From NCBI GenBank assembly GCA_949775045.1, contig OX459105.1, forward strand, positions 8,820,547 through 8,884,546: a stretch of 64,000 nucleotides of DNA, in the 5' to 3' direction. A program made the position numbers and the translations under genes. Shown here one piece after another: positions 1 through 12,573 of this stretch. Below the pieces are notes generated by a model. The model saw only the letters and a program-made list of their open reading frames with translations. It searched no databases and was not told the DNA's origin. Within the stretch, counting starts at the first letter, position 1, and each line of letters begins with the position of its first letter. Source of the DNA: Metridium senile. Its lineage: Eukaryota > Cnidaria > Anthozoa > Actiniaria > Metridiidae.

Positions 1-3000
1 GATTTGTGAGTTTGTCAGTGGAACAAAACAATCTTTTGAAAAAAACAATGGCTGCCGCCTTGTTGACAAAGAGAATGGTGAACACAACGAACTGACCGTA
101 AGTAATGACTTTATATGATTCTACTGCACTTTGACATCACTTGATATTATGAATCAACTAAAACAAGTGTTAACAAAAGAAGACGCTTTAAGTCTGAGGG
201 AATAAGCATTATGATTTTGACCTTTCATTTGGAAAAAATGACTTTCAATTGCAGTATATGATAATATAAAAGCAAACGAGTGTGAACGTAACAGCAACCT
301 TGAAATGTTAACGTTTGATATGTTCTTCAGTTCATTTATTTCCATTTTTCAGTTGTAAAAATCAGCCCAGGATCATGATCATGAAATGATGTAATCTCGA
401 ATAGAGAAAAACGATCACGTGTCACATGTTTACACCATTACGCCCATGATTACAAAATGTTCAAAACAGTTGATCAAGCAATGTTTATTTTAAAACAAAA
501 TTTTACCCATATATTCAAATATCCAATTTAATTTAAACGAACACTAAAATCGATCGCTTATTTCAATTTTCCATGTGTAAAAAGCGCCCCGGGATCATGA
601 TTTAATCGCGAATCGCGAAAAATAAAAATTAGATCGATAACGTAAACACCTGTACGCCCATGATTACAAAATGTTTAAAGCAGATGAAGATATGTTTGTT
701 TTAAACCAAAATTTTACCCATATAGCCAAACGGATCGAATTTAATTTAAATGAATACCAAAATCGAATCGATGATCGGTCATTTAGTAATGGTTGAACTT
801 AAATAAGACAATACATTTTTTATTTTTTTCCACCTCAAAACACGGAATCGAAGCAAAATTGTACAAATTCATTAAAAAAAAACAGAAATATCGTAAGATT
901 CCTTTATAAAAAAAAAACATGAGCCAATTTGGTGGATAGCATTAAATCATTGAATCACGAGAAAAAAGAATTTCATTCTATTCCCATGTTCTCCCAAGCA
1001 TACAAATTACCATATTAACATTTCTGTGTTGTTTAATTATTGATGCTTGTACAAAAAACAAATTCTAAAATCTACGGAATATTGTTAATTAGCAACATAA
1101 ATAGAAGAAATTTCAATCATTTAATTTGTGCTACACGCTTTTATCAAGTCAAATTAAAACCTTCCTAATTTTCTTACTATTGTTTAGTATTGTAATTTCT
1201 ATGTTTACACCACACTGCATAATCCTGCGTAAGCATGACGATGTTATTCGATATTGACCGAGCAACCTTTGCTAAAATAGTTCCCTTTACAGTCCCCTGC
1301 GCCATCTTGAAAGGTAATAGGGTCTTGCATCGAAGCGAGACGAACGTTGAGCTTGCAATGATAGAGATAAATTAATGGTAGATTCGGATTGTATGCTTGT
1401 AAATCCTACCTCTGATTATTGTGCAACGGACCAGATAAATGAATTACTCAATCAACGTTCAAGTTCAGGAAATCTTTCTTTGATGCATTGTATGTTACAA
1501 TTGCGGTTACTGATCAAACTAAGTTAAATGCCAATTCTATTGAGAATTACAATTTCTATCTCAACGACTCTCCAACAAATGCAGTAGCTGCTTTATGTGT
1601 CCATTCTAATTTAAAATCTATATCTAGAACTGATTTAAAATTTAACTCAGTTATTGTCAGTTCACTCGTGCTGGGTTGAAATAAAAGCTGCTGAGAATAT
1701 TAAGCCTAATATAATGTTATAATCGGATGTATTTATAAACACGGCAAGGTATTAAGAATGTGTAATCTTAAGGCCCGGGGCAAATGGCTTCAACATTTGC
1801 TTCAACATCTGTTCGATTTTCAGTGATGGCAATGTTTAAAGGCCCTCTTGCATCCGTGGTGCATTGCAGCCGTTTGTTTATGTATTGAAAATATCTATTG
1901 TTAAAAGTCGCTTTCTAATTGGTTAGAAAACCGATCCCGCTATATGGGCTACTCACGGGCTTTTCACGTTGTTCGATTCAGGCTGTCAAGTTCGAAGACT
2001 TCGAAGTGTTAATTTCTGGTTTCGTGTACTAAAAATGATATTATGCATGGAATCCGAAACGTTAACGTCCATGGATATTACTATAGAGGGTCAGGATGAC
2101 GACATGAATGCATACGGTTCAAAAAATGTTTACAAAAACATCAAGACATTCAAGAATATACTGTTTAATTTTGATAGCTTTGCCGAGTGTTGTTTAAAAA
2201 TCCATTTCACTATGACAAACACATTTCGGATTATAACAGCAGTTGAGTCTTCATTCCGATCCATAATTGTATCAACGTTGACAAGATGCAGTAGGACTTC
2301 CATAAATACGCTATCGGTGGTTCTTTCGAAGCCAAGTGCGATTTTTCTCTCCCTGAATAGGTAGAACACAGAGCTTCTGATCCTTAGACTTGGGTCGCCC
2401 GGGAAGACGAGGCCTTCAACGACGTCAGCTGGTCGACATTTAGATCAAAAATATGCATAAAAAAGGCCGGAACGACTAAAATATTATCCCAGAAAGCTTA
2501 ATTAGATATTAACTGATACTTTTAAAAAATAATTTATGAAAATTAACTCTTATAACGAACGATGGAAACAGATATTATTAGGTTTTACTTTTCTTCACAA
2601 AAATTGTTATTTTCTGTATGTGAAAAAATCATCGAAGCGCGCAATGCATCTTGGATGCAAGAGCTAGCTAGGGCTTTAAACGCTTTTAATCTCTTTCAAC
2701 ATTGTTGAAACGTATTGAATCGGTGTTGAATTGATGTTCAACGAGTTTAAAACCGTTCAAACATTCACATTCAACAAAATCGAACGGATGTTGAAGCAAA
2801 TGTTGAAGCCGTTTGCCCGGGCCCTCATTGAGCATGAAATTCATATTACCCATCATTGAGATGTCCCTTATGAAAATATTAATGGAAACTAGCGACTGCA
2901 ATAGGCTGCTTGATTTACACCTGAGTGTATGGGTGATATGTTTATTTACTCGAACCGGGAACCTCTGGCGTGAAATTCTAGTGCATTACCAACTAAGCTA

Positions 3001-6000
3001 ATAATGAATTTATTGACAATTTTGGGTTGATGTCATATTTTATTGATGTTTTCCTCATAGGTTGATCACTAATTATCTGAGAAAAATTTAAATTGAATTA
3101 TTGATTAAATTGAGATCTAGAAGCCAGATAAAATACTCGTGCTTCGTGCTTCATCAGAGGACTTCAAATACCTCCAAACAGTTTCCTCTTTCAACAGTTT
3201 CTCGGTTTTTGGATCCCCTGATGAAACACTCGCACTCGTTTTCGATCTTTTACACGAAGGGGAGGTCTACGTCTGTGACGTCCTCATGGGGTCCAAGTAG
3301 GGAGGGGTTTTTCTATATAGATCGGTGACGTCATTAAACTTGAAGCCCAATTGGGAGCGCAGTGATTTGAACGAACGCTGACCAATACCTTGGGGCTCCA
3401 TAGTTTAAACTGATACTCTAGTGAGTGAGTCGAGAGTGAGCGAGTGAGTGAGTGAGTGACACTTCCGGTTCAAAAGCCCCATCCCAGTAAAAAGGGGAAT
3501 ACGACAGAGGAAATTTCGATTTACATTTCCCAATGAAAATCTACAGTTGTTTTTTGAAGTTGATATCTGTTACGATCTTCCTCAGAATGGACCTTCTCCA
3601 TATAAGGCACTCCATTATGAAATAAGCCAGCTTTGATTTCAGAAAAATCATTTTCGTTTTAATTAGCCTATTATTTAAATAAATAATGAAACAAATATTC
3701 GCAAAATAAAACCATTAATGCACGGGGTAAGCTTGAGTTGTTTTGAATATAAATGTTTTATCAATTTCAGAGTATTGCACCGTGTTCACTTTCGTCAGGA
3801 TGTATTAGTGGACCTCGTAAAGGTTTGTGTTATTATGTTACAATAATATATGTTAAATAAATAACATGATAAAATATAATTTACTCTGAAAAGTTTACAA
3901 CGTCCATCCTATTTTGCTACATTTTGATTATATCAATTTAAATAATTAATATCCAAGATAACACAGGGAAAGTGAATTAAGCTAAAAAGAGCTTTTTTGA
4001 AAAAAGAACGAGTGCAAATTTATGCAAATTCAAGAAGTATTGTTATTATAACCTACATTATAACATCCATTAAAAAATAATATAAGTAATGTTTAAAAAA
4101 ACTCGTACTCGTGTTTTATCGTGAAATATAAAAACGCGAGGCCGAATTGCATAGCAAATGGAGAGCTGAATCCCTCCCCCATACCATACCATACCATCCC
4201 ACGTCATACCATGCCACACCATCCCACGCCATGCCATCCCACGTCATACCATCCCACGCCATACCATCCCACGCCATACCATCCCACGCCACACCAACCC
4301 ACACCACACCATCCAACGTCACACCATGCCACGCCATGTCATCCCACGCCATACCATCCCACGCCATACCATCCCACGTCACACCATCCCACGCCACACC
4401 ATCCCACGCCATACCATCCCACGCCATACCAACCCATGCCACACCATCCCACGCCATCCCACGTCACACCATCCCACACCATCCCACGCCACACCATCCC
4501 ACGCCATACCATCCCACGCCATACCATCCCACGCCATGCCATCCCACGCCACACCATCCTACGTCACACCATCCCACGCCACACCATCCCACGCCATGCC
4601 ATCCCACGCCATACCATCCCACGCCATACCATACCACGCTACACTATCCCACGCAACAACATCCCACGCCATGCTATCCCACGCCATCCCATCCCACGCC
4701 ATCCCATCCCACGCCATACCACCCCACGCCACACCATCCCACGCCACACCATCCCACGCCGTGCCATCCCACGTCATACCATCCCACGCAATACCATCCC
4801 ACGCCATGCCATCCCACGCCACACATCCCACGTCACACCATCCCATGTCACACCATCCCACGCCATATCATCACCACACCAATCCATACCATTCCGTGCC
4901 GTGCCATACCATGCCATGCCATTTATCGTATCATAATATCATTTGTAGATACAAACTTGCTCAATCTCAACTCAGCGTTGAAACCGTGCACTTGAAATAT
5001 ATGTGAAAATCGTTCCCCCTCCCTATAAATGAAAAGATAACTAGTATTTAGTTGTTTGTTCATGCATATATATTCTCCAACAGCATTACGTGGTGAATGG
5101 TATCAGTTGGGATCTTCTGCATTCAAACTTTTCAACATCAAGAAAAACTGGACAGATGCTAACACCACGTGTACTTCCAACGGAGCATCCCTTGCCTCCA
5201 TTAACAGTGGGCTGGAAAACCGTTTTGTTGCTGAAGTGCATCTCTCCAAAATAAAGGGTAATATAAGTGTTAACTATTCTCAGTAGAAGGTAGGGGGAAT
5301 CAGTTAACTGTATGCTTAGTGTATTTTGTTACCCGCATCAACAGGTCACAGACTCCCTAAATACACCACACAATGAGTTTAAATAATTTTTTCCAGACCG
5401 AGATTCTTCCGACATTTCTTCCGTTTTTTATTGCATTTATGGAAAACATTGGATACAGAAAGTTTCCTTAATTTGATTTCATTATAAACAAATTAAATAA
5501 AAAATCTAAAATAAAAAATGAATATGGTGCTAAATTTTTTCTTTATTATATTTTACTTTTACGCAATTTAATTCAAAAAGACGCACTTCTTGCTCAAAAC
5601 TTATAACTTAAACTTAATTCTTTTCGAAAAACATTCACAAATTGGGTTTTTCGTATGTGACGTAATTTATCATGCAGTTTAATGAGCAATGGACTCTCTT
5701 CACAGAACAAAAGTTTGAAGACACGGCTTTATCCCCCTTGCATCACTGGAAACTTGATGGAAGTGACAACGACGTTAAGTAAGTATATCAAGAGGAAAGA
5801 GAAGAATTAAGGGATGCAAACAAATTAAGGAAAAGTGAGGGAAGATTGAAAAAGAAAAGGGGATAGAGAAAGGGACAAGCAAACATATAATAAAGAAAGA
5901 ACAAATGAAGAAGTACGTACAGAGAATGATAAAGGTCAGTGAAATCAAAAGAGTCAATACTGGGAGATAAGAGAAAAGGAAAAAGTGAAGCAAGATGGAA

Positions 6001-8415
6001 GCAAGAAAAGAACTAAACTAAATAAAATAAATTGATCACTTTTGATGTCTTTCATACTAGGGCTGTCCACAAGTTGTTCAAAAAAGTCATAAAAGTTGCT
6101 CATAATTTCCCAAAACGTTGCTCAAAAAAACAAGTTGCTTAAACGTTGCTCAGGAATCTAAAAGTTGCTCGAAAACATTTTGACGCTCTTATAAATTTGA
6201 TTTCATAGCATAGAATACAGAAAAGAAAAAAACTCAGTTAAAAAAATTAGTAATACATCTAAGAAAGAAAAGTACAAGAAAACGGTTAGAGGGTAATTGA
6301 GAAATGACTATGTACAGTAAAAGACAAATAAATAAAAGAATATATGTGAAAAGAAACACATATACTTAACTGACAGGGAATGACTATTGAATACATTGAT
6401 CTGATGAAGAAATATTATCTAAAATGATCGATAGATTTGTACATTGATGACTGATGAAGAAATGAAAGACTGAAGGAAGGAAACAATAAAAGAGATATTA
6501 ATAATATTCAGAATCAGATTAAATTGGATCAATGTTTTGAAATTAACGTTAATTTCTCTCTTTAGACTTTACGGTGGAGCTACTAACGACCAAGTGAATT
6601 CTGCTCTTAATCTACCAGGCCTGGCAAGAGCGTACGCTACAACTCCAGCATTTGCCATCGACACTATCAGTTTCACCATTGCTGTGTGGATAAGAATAGA
6701 ATCCTGTCCAAAAACGGATGCTCATTTCTATTCTTACTGGTTCAATCCTTTTCTCTTTCAGTTCAAGATTTTTCATTCAACGTGTGGCCTCTATTTCATT
6801 TATACCAGATCAAACCTCTGCTCGGGCTGTCATATGCCTATAGTACATGGAGGGTAAGTCAAAAACCAATAAACAAAAAAAACCGTTTACTTACAACCAT
6901 CACTCCCCTTCGGGGCTCTTCCGTGAGGTTCGCCCAAACTACCGCAACATTCAATATTTACAACACACAACTCTGCTCAAATTTGATTTTTAAGGAGGGA
7001 GGAAAACCGGATAACCCGGAGAAAAACCCTCGTGGCATGAGAGAGAACATCACATCAAACAAACTGTATTCACTTGTCTCCCGAGCCGGGAATCGCCCAG
7101 GTCACAGTGGTGAAAGGCCAGCTGTCTCAACGCTAGGCCACCCATGCAACCCTCAACCAACCAACCAACCAACCAACCAACCAACCAACCAACCAACCAA
7201 CCAACCAACCAACCAACCAACCAACCAACCAACCAACCAACCAACCAACCAACCAACCAACCAACCAACCAACCAACCAACCAACCAACCAACCAACCAA
7301 CCAACCCACTTTAAATATTTACTTTTATGATGGTGATCTATTAATTGAGGTTTTGACAGTTTTGTCTTTTCTTAATAGGAGTGTCGTTAATAACGAGTGG
7401 ACTCTCGCAGCAGTGACCTGGGACCGAACCACCAAGAAATTGAATCTGTACCAAGATGGTGTCCTCGTTGATACTAAGTCTATAACAGATGCTAATGATG
7501 TTGATTTAAAAGGTCCCACCCGTTCAGTGTTTGATATTGGCTGGAAGCGAGATGCCGGTGCTGCTGGTACGATTAAGGCAAAGATCAAAGACCTCGTGGT
7601 GTTCAGTCGATCGCTTACTGGTCAAGAAGTAATGACTCTAAAAGGTATTTGACAACAAAAAATTAAAACCCATATTGTCGGATCACATGTTCTTTCTTTT
7701 ATTCCAAAAACGTCTTTGTGTGGCCTGTGTACAGCTGTCCCCGCCCCTCCCCCTTTGAGAAGAAACGGGGTAGTCTTTGTGATCATCTGTTTCAACAACT
7801 GTTTCATATTATATTGTGGGAGATATACAACCTCCCTGTCATCTGTTATCACATAAAAATGGCACTGATTGTTCAAGAAGTTGTTTTAAAACGTGAATAG
7901 AGATCACTTCATACACCCTTTCCGAGAAAATTTGTCACTCGTGAAGTGAAAAGCCAACAAGCTAGTAGCGCAGGGGAGTGTGGGTTATACTTGTCAATAT
8001 GTTATTCAGAAATGTCTATTTTGACTTATCAAACAACAAGAAAGGCGTTCCGAATGCACATTTAGTTTCTGAGCTGATCCATGATCCTTTGCGCCACTAG
8101 AGCTTGTGTGCTTTTCACAGGTGACCAACTTTCTCGGAAAGGGTGTATATAAATTAATATGCACCGCTGTTATTATAAATGATGAGATGATAATGTATGA
8201 TCGGCGAGGATAATATCTGTATATTCTTTCCAACAGACACGACTGGACCTCCCAAGAAAGGAGCCTGGATTGGACCCCCAACGTCATACAATAACTGGGT
8301 ACCAAACCTCCGTTCGAGTTCCCAGTGTATTTTTATCGATGGTCTACAGAATAATCAGTGGGATAAACATGGCTGTAATGAAATGAACGAGTTTATCTGT
8401 AAGAAGAACGTTTGA
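1..8415 (+). CDS. C-type lectin / LamG-domain protein gene, 3' part (7 exons)
   Basis: Exons by GT-AG borders and matching phase: 1-97 (frame opens at base 2, 5' part outside the window), 3771-3822, 5084-5257, 5706-5778, 6566-6853, 7379-7644, 8237-8415 with stop TGA. Exon 5084-5257 encodes the first half of a C-type lectin domain ([28 protein letters not shown]). Exons 5706-7644 encode a LamG/concanavalin-like domain ([42 protein letters not shown]). The last exon encodes the second lectin half ([31 protein letters not shown]). All four canonical lectin cysteines are present, but there is no EPN or QPD sugar motif, so calcium-dependent sugar binding is doubtful. The first exon is cysteine-containing and of unknown domain (possibly PAN/apple-like, weak). 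Probably secreted or cell-surface; the signal peptide would lie upstream of the window. The domain calls are secure; the role is inferred. Confidence 0.85.
345..775. repeat. Diverged tandem duplication, about 216 bp per unit
   Basis: Two neighbouring segments share the same order of blocks: a GGATCATGAT motif, the phrase ACGCCCATGATTACAAAATG, then AAAATTTTACCCATATA and an AATTTAATTTAAA block. The copies begin near 345 and 562. They lie in the first intron of the lectin/LamG gene. No coding capacity is seen. Confidence 0.7.
1772..2828. mobile_element. Non-autonomous DNA transposon-like element with long terminal inverted repeats
   Basis: The left end (GGCCCGGGGCAAATGGCTTC, then TTTGCTTCAACATCTG) is the imperfect reverse complement of the right end near 2770-2828 (GATGTTGAAGCAAATG, GCCCGGGCC). 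A second matching block, with TTGCATCC on the left near 1849, is inverted near 2640-2660. The interior has unremarkable short frames only; one 131-codon frame at 1969-2364 has no recognisable domain. It lies in intron 1 of the lectin/LamG gene (98-3770), which otherwise holds only AT-rich sequence. Confidence 0.65.
3376..3500. repeat. Dispersed repeat with a GTGA microsatellite core, copy 1
   Basis: Contains CGCTGACC, CTTGGGGCTC, a GAGT/GAGC microsatellite, then ACACTTCCGGTTCAAAAGCC and CCATCCCA. The same order of blocks recurs at 26379-26486, so this is a dispersed family and not a unique site. Confidence 0.7.
4183..4925. repeat. 15-bp minisatellite (CCATCCCACGCCATA type)
   Basis: About 50 imperfect copies of a 15-bp unit built from 5-bp pieces (CCATA, CCATC, CCACG). 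Because the period is a multiple of three, it leaves several frames open on both strands for over 200 codons. These frames are low-complexity artefacts. It fills most of intron 3823-5083 of the lectin/LamG gene. Confidence 0.95.
6061..6175. repeat. Short direct repeats with the word GTTGCTCA
   Basis: Five or more copies of AAGTTGCTC / ACGTTGCTCA, spaced 15-30 bp apart, lie in intron 5779-6565. Nothing else is recognisable in that intron, which is purine-rich on the plus strand. Confidence 0.6.
6940..7146 (-). mobile_element. tRNA-derived SINE, copy 1
   Basis: Read on the minus strand it starts with a tRNA-like head (GGGTGGCCTAGCG A-box region, then a degraded B box). It continues with the family body: CCACGAGGGTTTTTCTCCGG, GTTATCCGGTTTTCC and the GAGTTGTGTGTTG region. 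The best copy of the family is at 22777-23092. This copy lies in intron 6854-7378 of the lectin/LamG gene. Confidence 0.8.
7148..7306. repeat. (CCAA)n microsatellite, about 40 units
   Basis: Pure tetranucleotide array directly next to the tRNA-like head of the SINE at 6940-7146, in an intron. All frames are open as repeated Pro-Thr-Asn-Gln or Gly-Trp-Leu-Val, which is not coding. Confidence 0.98.
7914..8145. mobile_element. TA-flanked MITE, family G, copy 1
   Basis: Terminal inverted repeats CACCCTTTCCGAGAAA ... TTTCTCGGAAAGGGTG, flanked by TA on both sides (7912-7913 and 8146-8147). The second part of each end carries CAAGCTAGT and GCGCA. A second copy is at 13693-13893. TA target sites and short inverted ends suggest Tc1/mariner-type mobilisation. 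It sits in intron 7645-8236. Confidence 0.88.
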
Positions 8416-8696
8416 CGGGAACACTTCATAAATATACAGTTATTTATAAAAAAACCCATTGAATACCGAATAGTGCACTCCAAGACCCACAAAGCATTGT
8501 GGGTCTAGCCATTTTGAAACAAAAGGTGATTCTATCTCTATGATACATTTAGTTAGTGTATAGTTTTCGATAGAATGCACTAAATATGAAATAATTATTT
8601 TTCATTTTACTTTAGTCGATATTAAATGAACCAAAATGCATTTCGGTTTTGGAATGCAGTATTCAATATGCTTACTGCAGTATTCAACTTTTTTGA

Positions 8697-8893
8697 AATA
8701 AAAGGGCTGTATACAGAATGCATGCTACCTTATGAATTCACATGCACAAAAAATCATTTAAGAAGAAGGACACTTTTGAAAAGAACACTTTTCTTAATAT
8801 TAATATTTTATCGGAAGATTAATCGATTTTATGAGTTCTAGTCGCAATAATTTTGAAAAAATGTTGTTGGAGGCGAATATAGACGTCAATAAA
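8697..8893 (+). terminator. Candidate poly(A) signals of the lectin/LamG gene
   Basis: AATAAA occurs at 8697-8702 and 8888-8893, about 280 and 475 bases after the stop codon. Which one is used cannot be told from sequence. From here to 9550 the intergenic DNA holds a small hairpin near 9248 (GTCGGGC/GCCCGAC) and short ATCT repeats near 9295, and no gene. Confidence 0.4.
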
Positions 8894-9551
8894 GAATGCA
8901 ATATGGTGTCGATCATATCATCATCATTGATTGATTTGAAGTTTTTATCAAAATATCACTGATTCGGTTTGACTTAGCGGCATAAACTGCGCATGCGCAG
9001 TTTGTTATAATATGCCACAGACATAAAGCAAATCGAAATATTATATAAATAAAATAAAGCTATATATATGCTACATGCTTTAAGTGTTTCATTATACAGG
9101 GACTGATTGTAGTTCTTTTGTGGTCGTTTCAAATCTAGATCATATTTTGATCATGCTGCAGGCTTCAGACCTTTAGATAAGAATCAGCATCCTTGGAACT
9201 AATTTAGCACATTAATTTTATGTACTTATTTTAAAGAACATAATTAGTCGGGCTAGAAGGCCCGACTCTAAGTTTACCTTTTAGCCAATCTATGTATCTA
9301 TGTATCTATCTATCTGTCATGTCGCGTATAGTCCCCCATGATGCTTTGGGAACGAACACAGGAAGCCCAAAGTAGAACTGTTTAGCCTCCTGTGTTGATT
9401 TTATGACTAGCCCGAATTCACGCTCATAGAGCGTTTAGTTATAAATAAAAATGCACAATTACAATGTATAGTAATTTTCAGTATAGTTTGAGAAGCCAAT
9501 AAATATTAAATACATCTACTTGAAATACTGTTGTTCGTTATAAATTGAAAT

Positions 9552-9665
9552 TGGGCATGGGTGGCCTAACGGTGAAAGCGCTGGCCTTTCGCCACTCTGA
9601 CCAGAATTTAATTCCCTGCAGCTCCCAGTATTCTTTGCTCCCAAGTGAGCAAAGTTTATAGATAT
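9552..9665 (+). mobile_element. tRNA-derived SINE, copy 2 (5' part)
   Basis: Begins GGGCATGGGTGGCCTAACGG, the same tRNA-like head with A box as the other copies. It is followed by GCGCTGGCCTTTCGCCAC and a decayed B box, then CCAAGTGAGCAAAG as in the copy at 33530. It is truncated after that. Intergenic. Confidence 0.7.
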
Positions 9666-9966
9666 TGTGGTTGTTGACTCAAAAGTTTATACTATTTCAA
9701 CAACAACACACACTCTATTTATAAGGCTATCAAGAAAACAGGTCACTGAACACGTACAAATCTCTGCAATTTTGATCCCAAATAGCTTCACTTGAATTAT
9801 ATTTATAGCTTTCTGTTTCTGATTTCTATATATATATATATATATATATTAAGCTGATCGATAAGGTTTTTATCTATGGAAGGCAATGGCGGCCATATTT
9901 ATATTAGGTCTATTGATTGACTCAATTACGGATGATTTTCACGACTGTTCCGAATTGTGCTGCTCT

Positions 9967-11640
9967 AGGTGGGTATTTGCTTATGGAATACTATGTAGGT
10001 GGGTATGTAGAGTAGGTAAGTAGATCGACGGGTAAGTAGGTAAATACGTAGTTGGGTAGATACGTATACGTACGTGGGTATTTGCTTAGGAAGGTAGGTG
10101 GGTAGTACGTAGAGTAGGTAAGTAGATCGACGGGTTAGTAGGTAAATACGTAGTTGGGTAGATACGTACGTGGGTATTTGCTTAGGAAGGTAGGTGGGTA
10201 GTACGTAGAGTAGGTAAGTAGATCGGCGGGTAAGTAGGTAAAAACGTAGTTGGGTAGATGCTTCTACGTAGTTGGGTATTTGCTTAATATAAGTATGTAG
10301 AGTGAAAGCATTTAACCCGTGAAATAGAAATTGCTTGCTAAAGTGTAATAGTCAAATAGACACAAAAGAAAACAATGGAATTAGAGACTGCTAAGGTGTA
10401 TTAGTCTAATATCTATTTCACGGGTTAAATGACTTCACTCTAGTTTAGCACGTAGAGTAGGTAAGTGGATCGACGGGTAGGTAGATGAATACGTAGTTGG
10501 GTAGATGCGTAACACACTTCCGTCCGTTAAGTATTAGCCAATCAGAATCATTTTTGCCGCATTGCTAACAGTTCCAAGATGGCGTCTTTCGAGAGTTCTT
10601 TCCTGCGTGTTAATATAACCCTCTATAAATACGTCACTATTAACACAACTTCACATTAAAAAATGCTATGTACCTTTGGACAACAAAAGTTCACTGCTGC
10701 TCTATCAGGGATCAAAAAGAATAAATACAAAACGCAAATTCCTAAAAAATAACCGAAATTGTTTTTGTCTCGAGGTGTCATTTTGAAACTGTTCGTTTTG
10801 ACAAACAATCCTTTGCGCGCTTCAAAGCGAGATCACCTCGGCAGATGCGTAGGCGGTTATGTACGTGGGTATTTGCTTAGGAAGGTAGGTGGGGACGTAG
10901 AGTAGGTAATTAAGTAGATCGACGGGCGGGCACGTCCATGGGTAGCTGCATACGAATAGGTATAGGCGGGTGAGTAGATAGACGTGTAAGTAGGTGGGTA
11001 CGTAGAGTAGATCGACGGGTAGGTAGATGGTACGTAGAGTAGGTAAGTAGATAGACGGGCGGGCACGTCCATGGGTAGCTGCATACGAATAGGTATTGGT
11101 GGGCGAGTAGATAGACGGGCAGATATTTGGGTACGTAGAGTAGGTAGGTAGATAGACGGGCGGGCACGTCCATGGGTAGATGCATACAAATAGGTATAGG
11201 TGGGTGAGTAGATAGACGGGTAAGTAGGTGGCTACGTAGAGTAGGTAGGTAGATAGACGGGCGGGCACGTCCATGGGTATATGCATACGAATAGGTATAG
11301 GTGGGTGAGTAGATAGACGGGCAGATATTTGGGTACGTAGAGTAGATCGACGGGTAGGTAGATGGGTACGTAGAGTAGGTAAGTAGATAGACGGGCGGGC
11401 ACGTCCATGGGTAGCTGCATACGAATAGGTATAGGCGGGTGAGTAGATAGACGGGCAGATATTTGGGTACTAGAGTAGGTAAGTAGATAGACGGGCGGGC
11501 ACGTCCATGGGTAGCTGCATACGAATAGGTATAGGCGGGTGAGTAGATAGACGGGCAGATATTTGGGTACGTAAAGTAGGTAGGTAGATAGACGGGTGGG
11601 CACGTCCATGGGTAGATGCATACGAATAGTCATCTATTAA
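9967..11640. repeat. Complex GTAGGTGGGTA minisatellite, in blocks
   Basis: Built from GTAGGT, GGGTA, GTAGAT, CGACGGG and related words. From about 10850 it shows a higher-order unit of roughly 100-134 bp marked by GGGCGGGCACGTCCATGGGT, which recurs near 10925, 11057, 11159, 11261, 11395, 11495 and 11596. The array is interrupted by a MITE (10300-10440) and by unique sequence (about 10520-10840). Its open minus-strand frames are repeat artefacts. Confidence 0.93.
10300..10440. mobile_element. TA-flanked MITE, family A, copy 1
   Basis: Ends GAGTGAAAGCATTTAACCCG ... CGGGTTAAATGACTTCACTC, flanked by TA at 10298-10299 and 10441-10442. The internal text (GTGTAATAGTCAAATAGACA, AGGTGTATTAGTCTAATATC) is shared with the copies at 15122, 46970 and 57251. 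It is inserted in the GTAGGTGGGTA minisatellite. Confidence 0.92.
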
Positions 11641-12573
11641 CTATCATCTATATTAGCTTTTCTCTATAACTTAAACTCGCGACCGTATAATTTTTTAGTA
11701 TTTTTTTGCTATTATGACGTCATATATCACGTGACCTCCTACAAATTAGCACTAAAATATTAAGGACATTGATATCAACATTTACAGCGATTTTTATTGA
11801 AAACTAGCAGTTTTTTGAAAGTACGAAGGCACGATCTTAATTGTGGACGGGGGAGTCTTTCCAAGAGGAAAAACCCAGGCCTTAACATAGGTGGGTGAGT
11901 AGGTAGATGGGTATACGTAGATGGAATTGTAGGTAGGTGAATGCGTACTTGGCACATACTACTCAATGCCCAAGCCGGGACTCAAACATATATGGATAAT
12001 ATACATATATTTCAGTAAGGGCTAAATAATTTATCGCAATCAGCACTCACGTAGAAAATATCCCACCCTAGAACAATACATGAATTAAAACTCAGTTAGC
12101 ACTCAATAATTTAATAAATTTATCTGTAACGACATAAATAAAAACACAGAAGTTATTACTACTGATGACCAACAAACACTAAATACACCAACATTAAACT
12201 GAGTTGTCCATGGTAGAGTATTCCATCACCCAGGCCATTATGGGTACACTTTAAACACGAACACCAGAGGTGCCTGCCTGAATGACCTCTTTTCAAATTC
12301 ATGAATAATTAATGAGGAACCAAAGTAGATCGCTATCGCAACGGTGGTCTTGATGTGTGATCTTAATAAGCATAATATTTGGCCACTTTTCGCTTTAACT
12401 TTCTACTAGAATTATCCATGAATTTGAGAAGCTACAATCTTGGCAAAAACTAGTGAGACATTTTTTTTAAACTATTCATTTTCGCTATAATCTCTCCTTC
12501 CCTCCCTTTCCATGCAATGTTGGTTTTCAGTTAACACGATTCCTTGATGACTGCCAAGCCAACATTGTGTGGT

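Noticed and set aside
1969..2369. Overlapping frames of 131 and 79 codons on opposite strands
   Set aside because: They lie inside a terminal-inverted-repeat element and show no recognisable domain; possibly remnants, not called as genes.
10822..11633. Tyr/Pro/Leu-rich minus-strand frames
   Set aside because: They come from the GTAGGTGGGTA minisatellite and are open in all three phases.
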